In this document: in pieces, positions 57,338-64,000 of the stretch | Numbering within the stretch: the first letter of the stretch is position 1 | How the letters are laid out: each line of letters starts with the position of its first letter | DNA from: Apiosordaria backusii | Taxonomy: Eukaryota > Ascomycota > Sordariomycetes > Sordariales > Lasiosphaeriaceae | Direction of reading: 5' to 3' | Length of the DNA: 64,000 nt | Assembly (NCBI GenBank): GCA_030549205.1 | Contig: JAUKTV010000023.1 | Coordinates: 186,001-250,000 of the forward strand | Position numbers and translations under genes: made by a program | The notes under the pieces: generated by a model | The model's input: the letters and a program-made list of their open reading frames with translations, nothing else | Databases searched by the model: none | What the model was told of the DNA's origin: nothing

Positions 57338-58740
57338 TCAACGTCTTTGATCCTCCCATTCGGGATAGCCCTCGTGGTTCTGACTGCCATCGGAATTGAG
57401 CTCCTTCTCTTCCTCGCCATCATCCAGTAAATCGTAGAATGGGCAGTAAGGGTACTCCTCCTGACGGTTGTTGCCACCCTGAAGGCCCTGCCGATGGTTG
57501 TCATGCTGGGGAGTATAACTCCGGTCCTGCTGGCCCATAGGGGCAGCATATTCGTTCACCGGATTAGCGGCCTGGAATCCCATCTGGTCGGCATCTCCTG
57601 GGCCACCCTGAATGCCCTCCTCACGGTTGCCATGCTGGGAAGTATAACCCTGGCCCTGCTGGCCCATGGGTGCAGCATCGTTCTCCACCGGACTAGCAAC
57701 CTGGTATCCCATTTGGTTGGCCTCTACTGGCGGTGCCATCTGAGTTGTCCGACTGAGCATCCATCATGAGATACGCCTGTCTGGGTGGCCCGTTGATGGC
57801 GCCAGGGTTGATTGGGCTGGTTAAGCCTCGACTGGCGACAGGATTCATTGGGTCGGCCGGCTGTTGATTGACAGAGTAAGCCATCTGAGCGGCAAGCAGT
57901 TGATGGGCAGCGAAATGCATCTCGTTGGCGGTTCGCTGTTGATTAAGCTGTTGTTGAACTCTCGGGGCCAAATGGCGATGTTTTTTCTCACGCTCTCGAG
58001 CCCAATACCAGCTTTTGCCGCTTTCGCGAGGACGAAGATGAAAGTCCCTCTGGTGGCTCGCGAGGGTCAGCCTGGCGCACAGCCTGCCGTGGCCGCGGAA
58101 CTGCTCCGGCAGGACCACGACGCAGGTCGACGCCCGAGCTAGAGTTGTCCATTCCTGCTCTCGTCCTGGGGGTATGATGTAGCTTGCCTCGCCTGGTGCT
58201 GATGGCAATGCTGGTTGGAATTTGAATAGCAATACCCCAACATGCTCGTAGTCGCCGCACTCCCATGGTGTCTTGAGCTTGCTTTCCACTGTTGGACCCG
58301 GTCGGCGTGGAAGGAGGCGGCGAGCCACGCCTTGGAAAGCCTCAGCTCCTTGAGCGAGCCGCACCACAGGACGGCGACGTCCACCTTCCCGGGCAGGCCG
58401 TCGGCGACGGGCGACGTCGCCAGCAGGGTGTCGTGGTTCTCGAAGTGCTCGACGGTGTCGGCTCGGGACGCGGCGTCGTCGTTCTCGTTGTAGACCGGGC
58501 CATTCCTTGGTGCCGAGCAACTACCGCCGTTTGTCGGCGCCGATTTCTTTCCAAGGTGAACGTTTTGGGCGGGTTGCAAAATTCACCGTAGAATGGTGGG
58601 CCATTGTGGTCTGATTCATACCCTGTCCAATCGATACCTCCTTGGCTGGCGTTCGAGTCGGTAGGTGGACGGCGAGGGGGGTCTCCCCCGGGCCCGGACA
58701 TGGAGCCAAAGGCTTGCGACTGACTGCTCTGAACTTCGGC
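57338..58740 (-). pseudogene. Zinc-finger cluster gene split by a GC-rich insert
   Basis: Starts near 58743 with MAEVQSSQSQAFGSMSGPG and Pro-rich sequence. The first finger half reads FYGEFCNPPKTF: the first Cys is replaced by Gly (GGT at 58587-58585). The second half appears 480 bases later in another frame, RLCARLTLASHQRDFHLRPR at about 58079-58030, then GKSWYWARERE, the family extension. Between them (about 58560-58080) is GC-rich sequence with an open frame (ENHDTLLATSPVADGLPGKV; SLKELRLSKAWLAASFHADR) unlike the family. After about 57760 the Gln-rich tail continues one base out of frame to 57338, with two long repeats (ADQMGFQAANPV; ANQMGYQVASPV). Non-functional as read. Confidence 0.65.
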
Positions 58741-61578
58741 CATGATTGCTGTTGATCCTTTGAGCTTCAATCTGTAAACCATGGTCAGAATGCTTCGGAA
58801 CAAAGATCGAAATTGCTCAGAAAGTGTGATGAGTACTTGTCAGAGGCCACAAGTGAGCATGGGACCTATGAGGATATAAACAAGAGAAGCCAGTGAAGCC
58901 AGTACTTACGTGGGAGCGTCTGCCTCGATGGATGGAAGTATTGGCAGTCAGCGCCTTACTTGGTGCCCGTTTGATGGATTGGGATCGTGGTTAGAGCGAG
59001 AAGAGCAATAAACTGAATTCTTGCTGTGAGGAGCCAGCACTCGAAGCTGGAGCAGGATGAAAGTTGCGAAAGGCTGAAACTGGATGATAGTCGCGACTTG
59101 AGTGTTGTGTGCTTTGCCTTAGTGAGTGGGAAGAGAGTGGGGCCCAGTCTGCTCTCCAGAACTTTGCTGCCCTTACGGGCGAAAAGGGTGGGCAGAATCT
59201 GCTTGCACGGGCGAGACAGGTCGGCAGAAATACGTCTAGATTCCTCATCCTTGGTGTGAATGAAGCTGCCCTTTGCGCGTCAACTCGGCGTTGAAGGCTC
59301 AAGAAACGTTTCTTCAGACTCCTCACTTACAAGTACTTGACACACCTTTGCCAAAAGATCAGTGCCCCTAAACAATAGCGAGGCTATCCCTTCCCCCAAA
59401 ACTTGCCAAATCAGCAGTAACATCATGATTATCATCCAATGGGTCAGATTTATATATCGTAAATCTCGAAGTAAAAGTCTCCTGCTCCTCCAAGCTGTAC
59501 CCATGTTAATACAAAAATTCAATTCTAACAGACCGCTTGTTGTCTACTTTTCCAAGTTCCATCAAGTTCCCTCCAAAACTGCTGTTCGACACAATTGCCA
59601 TCTTAGTCGCCATATCTGAGTATCGGAAGTTCAAATGTCACGTCAAAGAACAACGTGAAGAAAAAAAGTCTTAGAACCACATAAACACCAGCAAATCAGA
59701 CCCTCTGGCAAATATTTAAGCTTCCCATTATCTATAACAAAGTCGTTTGCGTTCGCTGCCAAGAATGTTACCTTGGCGACATCTACCTACCTTAGTCAAT
59801 ACCCCTGAATTGCCAAGTGACATAAACAAACATCAATAACACGGGCCACCCCCTGAATACCTAACCACCGAACATCACCATCACCGTCCGACGGAAAAGC
59901 CAGCCACTGGTGGTGGGATGAGGTGAAGATATCTTTATATAGTTGATGAACTGCTCTAAGATCCCATCATAGTCATGTTGAATTCCAGGTAAAGACAGGC
60001 AGTGAACCCCCTGCTAAGAACTTCCAACAACTCAATCACGCCCCCTCTCCTTCTCATATCCTTTCACAACAATCGTGACTTCCATAACCAGCAAAACCAC
60101 CGCAATACCCCAATGACCTCTGTGTTCCCCGTGCACGGCCATTTCACACCCATTCCCAACATTTTGCACCCAAGCACGGCCCATTCACACCACTATCAAA
60201 ATTTACAACCGCGCACGGACCAACAACACCCCCAGTATATATTGCCCTCTCCCCTCCCCAAATTTCCACCTTCCTTTTCCTTTTTCTTCTTCATACTTAC
60301 CGTGGCTGGCACCGGGGAGCTCAAGAATTCCTTGGTGCATAGTTTCCAGCCTGCATTGCACTCCGCGGTAGCTGGATTCTGTTGATTGCCCTGCGGGGTC
60401 GTCCTGGCCGTAATTTTTGATTTTCTTCTGTCTGTCTTTCAGACACCTTTTTTTTTTTTTTCATTGTGTGCTTGACTTTTTTGTTGGGCCATGAGGAAGA
60501 AAACTTTCCTTTGCTTTTCGCTCATCAAAGAACTTGAGGTCGTGTACTTTTGTCGCAAGAAAGTCGTGTACGGCGGGGTTGAGGGTTTCGAGCCAAATCG
60601 AATTGACCGAGGTGGGCAGTATCGGGGCGACAGTTATCCTAGATGTTGGAGTCTCGCATGCAGGCCAAATTGTCAGGCCGTTTGAGAGGATCTGTTTAAG
60701 CTCCACAGAACGATAAAAGAGCTTCTTAAGCAAAATACAGAGCCAGGCATTAAGCGAGCTCAGAGGAGGATGAACGACATGGAGGTCATTAGCAACCTAT
60801 TTTGACGCAAGCATCATTGCATCATTGCTATCGCCAACGTCGCCATGAATCTTAGACGACAGTGGCGGTAGGTCTTGCGCATGGTGTACGCGACATGCTG
60901 TCGTCGGGAAATACACGTTACTCTACCCGTGGGTCAGCGAGACACCATCCCACGCCCACCTCCAAATCGTAAGCCATCCACTCCGACAAAATGACATTTC
61001 AAGCTGGTCTACAAGACAACACCAAATAAGCAGACATTGTGATATGGTAAGGCAGAGAAGACATGTCGACAAAGGCACACTGGTGGCATGGATTTGAAAT
61101 CTATGATATTATGATCTCGAGAAAGAAGAGAGAGTTCTGTCGGGCCGTTTGATCAGGTACCTTATGGTGAGTTTGGTGCCGTACGTCAAACAGACGTAGA
61201 TGGTTGTACTGGCCGAGCCCTTTCCCAATCAACCCCCCCGACGTGCTGAAATTCAATGCCACCCGGTGTTCCACGCCATACACACCGCTACCTCCATACC
61301 CTCCATCACAATACCCATTGTCTCTCCATGCCTCCATACACTCCCATGCCATCGCCCAGTTGCGATTGACCCTTGGATGTCCGTGATAGCCGCCCGGCTT
61401 GTCCATGCCATGCTTCCGCACACCCCATTCCCTTGTTACATGTTATTACACTCCTGAATTAGTCTCCTCTAGTGAATCAGATAGATGGCTTCCATATCCC
61501 GTCTATTCACCTCCCTTCCTATTATCAACCGCCCCAGTTGCGCCAACAATCTCCCTCCAACTTGATCCCAGCACATCA
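58741..61578. other. 2.8-kb spacer
   Basis: Gene-poor. 60.0-60.5 kb has long pyrimidine tracts. A minus frame at 61421-61101 (106 codons; GYCDGGYGGSGVYGVEHRVA) is open and Gly-rich but unrecognised. No finger or other domain was found. Confidence 0.4.
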
Positions 61579-62060
61579 TCAACCCAATCTACCCTCCGCG
61601 TGATCATTCCCATTCTTGTCTTCCCCAGTGGAGTTCTCCTCATCATCTTGAGCTAGATGCGAAATCCTCGCAAGATTTGCCCTCGAAAGGGCGATATAAG
61701 CCTGCCCTACTTCTTGATGGTGGCGCAAGAAGGTGTCAATGGGACTGCGACCGCTTCCCCCACAGTAGCCTCCCAGCATTGGTATCTGGTATGGCGAGGC
61801 CGTTTGTGGCCCGCTGTACGGAATGATCTGGTGGCCCAGAAGATGTGGGTATGAGGCTGATTGTGAGAGGGGCAAAGCCGGATAGTCTTGGCACCATCAC
61901 CCGCCTAACCCTCCAGTAGTGTCCAGCGTTTTCATTTTTCTGGTTCCTCTTAAGCCTGATGTCTTCGGTCGACTCTTCTATCGTCAGAGTGGGGGAGGCA
62001 CCTAAGTTCGACAAGCCGGATGCTGCAGAAAAGGAAAACAGAATAAATTTTCCCATTGCA
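61579..62060 (-). pseudogene. Truncated tandem copy of the 62.3-kb zinc-finger gene
   Basis: The frame 61875-61579 contains RHHQEVGQAYIALSRANLAR, paralogous to RHQQTGQALITLSRAHLQ at the end of the 62.3-kb gene. Just upstream, 61959-62055 matches the upstream flank of that gene at 63757-63835 (TGTCTTCGGTCGAC... and AGAAAAGGAAAACAGAATAA). The finger and most of the body are missing between, so this is a tandem duplicate with an internal deletion. Confidence 0.75.
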
Positions 62061-62334
62061 AATAACCTAGACAGCGATGCTCAAAGAGCTCTACGTGATA
62101 TAGGCATTGAACGTGAACTGCAAGCAACTGGCATCCCGATCGACATAAGGTTACAACAAAGAAAACTTGAAATACAAGATTTTATACACCCTCGCTCCTA
62201 TTAACCACACCATCAAAACATGACCTCCCCTAACGACGGGAATCAAAGAAATTCCATTCCTTTCCATGCCTCGAAGTCCCAACCGCCGCAAGTTAGATGG
62301 AAGATCCATCGCGAACCTAACCCCGTCATACCCG

Positions 62335-63387
62335 TCACTGATCGAGCTCATCATCCGCCTGATCGTCCTCAGCCATGTTTCCAGTCGGGACGGGGCTCTG
62401 GAACAAGTGGGCCATACTCTGAAGGTGTGCCCTTGACAAGGTTATCAACGCCTGGCCCGTTTGTTGATGTCTCTGCTGGGAATACGACCATGACGGGGCA
62501 GTACTATGCTCTTGGTTCATCCTCGGCGGCGGCATTCTCTGGAGACGTCCTCCCACACCTGTCATTCCATGGGTCTGTGAGGTAGATATGTCGACTCTGT
62601 CGGTCTGTGCCGGGCTCGCGGTCGCATGAAGGGGAAGGGCGGTCGCCATCAATCCAGATTGCTGATGCTGATAGCGGCTATGACCTTGCCGCAAGAAGGT
62701 ACTGTGGTGGGCTCGCAGCATTGGCCCAGGAGTGGAAGTGTATCCGGTTGGCTGGGGCGGCATCATTCTGTCGAGGCCACCTCCCATTCCTGGAATGCCA
62801 CGAGTCTCTGAGGTGGACATCGATGTGCTGAGGGTTCCGTCGAGTCTGACGGGTATGGTCGCTGAGGGTCTTGCGGTCGTTGAAACAGGCGACAAGTAAC
62901 CCATCAAGCTAGGTCCCTCATGTTGATAATTACTGTGACTCGGCTGGGCCAAGGTAGATCGCTGGTTGTGATAGTTCTGTGAGCTTTCCCTGGGTGCCAG
63001 AGGCGTTTGATACTGTGTCGCTGAGTTGCTCTGCGTAGCAGCAAGTTGTGAAGGAAAATTCTCTGGGGGGAAACCAGTAGCGACGCGGGCAGCAACTACG
63101 CGCTTCTGGTGGTGTTTTTGTTTATGCTTGGCTCGAAGTTCGGCGTAGTATTGCAGCATGGACCTGCGAGGCATCCCCGTATCATGAAACGCTCGTTGAT
63201 GTTCTAGTAGGTCGAAAGCTCTCGAAAATGAACGTGGTTGGCCGGTCTCTCGGTCAAGGCAGCCCTGATGGCAATAGATCCTTCGCTTGAGAGGGGGTGG
63301 CGGGGGCAGAGTTGGCGAAGAAGGGTCATGAGGTTGCGAAGAAACGCTCTGCCCTCCAGAGTCCGCCTGCGATTGTTCAGAAGCCAT
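62335..63387 (-). CDS. C2H2 zinc-finger protein with Gln/Ser/Pro-rich tail (cluster member)
   Basis: Single exon, 350 residues. MASEQSQADSGGQSVSSQ opens a Ser/Gln/Pro-rich start ending TLPPPPPLKRR. The finger has spread spacing, C-x3-C-x19-H-x4-H (63273-63184): IYCHQGCLDRETGQPRSF and DLLEHQRAFH. The extension reads DTGMPRRSMLQYYAELRAKHK, a variant of HRS-x3-W-x3-IRA in which Trp is Tyr. The rest is Gln/His/Ser/Thr-rich with two related blocks (TSMSTSETRGIPGMGGGLDR; ISTSQTHGMTGVGGRLQR), then the conserved-looking end GQALITLSRAHLQSMAHL and an acidic tail. Intact. A truncated duplicate lies directly downstream. Confidence 0.8.
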   Translation of the reverse strand: MASEQSQADSGGQSVSSQPHDPSSPTLPPPPPLKRRIYCHQGCLDRETGQPRSFSRAFDLLEHQRAFHDTGMPRRSMLQYYAELRAKHKQKHHQKRVVAARVATGFPPENFPSQLAATQSNSATQYQTPLAPRESSQNYHNQRSTLAQPSHSNYQHEGPSLMGYLSPVSTTARPSATIPVRLDGTLSTSMSTSETRGIPGMGGGLDRMMPPQPTGYTSTPGPMLRAHHSTFLRQGHSRYQHQQSGLMATALPLHATASPAQTDRVDISTSQTHGMTGVGGRLQRMPPPRMNQEHSTAPSWSYSQQRHQQTGQALITLSRAHLQSMAHLFQSPVPTGNMAEDDQADDELDQ

Positions 63388-64000
63388 TTCGAGACCCCTC
63401 TTCCTTGGTGTTGTTGCTGGTTGAGAGGGAAGTCGAAGACAGAGTATTGCAAAGGAGAGGTGGAGGTGCTCCTGGAGAATTTGCTGTGATTAATTCAGGT
63501 AGGTACACAATAAACGTGCTGGCAGCGATGCTCAACGGATCTCAGCTAACACAGCATGGGCCACATAGCTTGGGCTCCATTCTCGCGATTGAGGGTTGAC
63601 AAAAGTATTGCAGGGCACAGGGCCCCGCTGTCGTTGTTCTTGTTGCTAACCTAACTGCTGCACGTTCGTCCCGCCTAGGTAGCCATCCCGCGATATTGAA
63701 GCTGTCAGGACAAGTTGGTCCCAGCCTTTTCATGTCCTTCTGGTGTCCTCCAAGTGTCATGTCTTCGATCGGCTATCTCGTCGTCGGAGCCGGGGAAGTA
63801 GGTATTCAAGCTCGGCAAACTGCGTACTGTAGAAAAGGAAAATAAAATGACTTCTTCCCACCCCAACAGCTGCAGCTCCTCCGTAACAAGACAGGATCAC
63901 AAAGGGCCATTGGAAAAATCAGCACGGAATCCAAAGGTTTTCAGAGGGGACTTTGGTTGCAAACCAGTTATTCCCAACGTGTTCCGAAGCCACAATTAAC
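63388..64000. promoter_or_regulatory. Upstream region of the 62.3-kb gene
   Basis: Part of it (63757-63850) is shared with the truncated duplicate at 61959-62055, which suggests promoter sequence carried in the duplication. No other gene is supported before the window ends. Confidence 0.5.

Noticed and set aside
61101..61421. Small Gly-rich protein gene
   Set aside because: No homology recognised and no signal peptide; left as an open frame only.
1..64000. Secondary-metabolite or NLR gene cluster
   Set aside because: No polyketide synthase, NRPS, terpene synthase, P450 set or NACHT/NB-ARC motif was seen; the ankyrin protein has no nucleotide-binding domain.

Overview
The window is nuclear DNA of a filamentous ascomycete, most likely a Sordariomycete. 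Genes are split by short introns (about 50-125 bases, GTRNGT donors, AG acceptors), and the recognisable products are typical fungal families: PLAC8, a cytochrome b561 protein, a DUF3176 membrane protein, a glutamic (G1) peptidase, a secreted nucleoside hydrolase and a 2',3'-cyclic phosphodiesterase. There is no bacterial operon structure. No tRNA, rRNA or CRISPR array was seen.

Left third (1-30 kb): mostly ordinary housekeeping and accessory genes. In order they are a frameshifted G1 peptidase relative, a decayed DUF3176 gene, a four-exon nucleoside hydrolase, a three-exon anion transporter of the citrate/arsenite type, a seven-helix membrane protein with a long disordered tail, a PLAC8 protein, an ankyrin protein, a secreted protein of unknown role, a gene broken by one TGA, an AT-rich block, a valyl-tRNA synthetase pseudogene lacking its editing domain, a cyclic phosphodiesterase with a broken partial copy behind it, a metallophosphoesterase, a b561 protein and a glycosyltransferase-like protein.

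Right two thirds (30.5-63.5 kb): almost all recognisable coding sequence belongs to one family, tandemly arrayed and mainly on the minus strand. Each member has a Gly/Pro/Ser-rich start, a single C2H2 zinc finger near the N-terminus, a basic extension with a His-Arg-Ser...Trp...Ile/Val-Arg/Lys pattern, and then usually a long Gln/Pro-rich tail. Six members look intact or nearly so: 30.6, 37.7, 42.4-44.0, 46.4, 50.9 and 62.3 kb. One has an unclear gene model (54.9 kb). At least six more are frameshifted, truncated or fragmentary (32.4, 33.1, 33.6, 36.0, 57.3 and 61.6 kb), with further fragments at 48.2-48.6 kb. I read this as a birth-and-death cluster of fast-evolving zinc-finger proteins with gene-poor, repeat-bearing spacers, including a solo LTR at 49.8 kb. 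The DNA or other targets of these proteins cannot be read from the sequence.

Several frameshifts fall in G or C runs and could be assembly errors. Others, such as in-frame stops and the lost synthetase domain, look like true decay. All exon boundaries were worked out by eye from reading frame and splice consensus.
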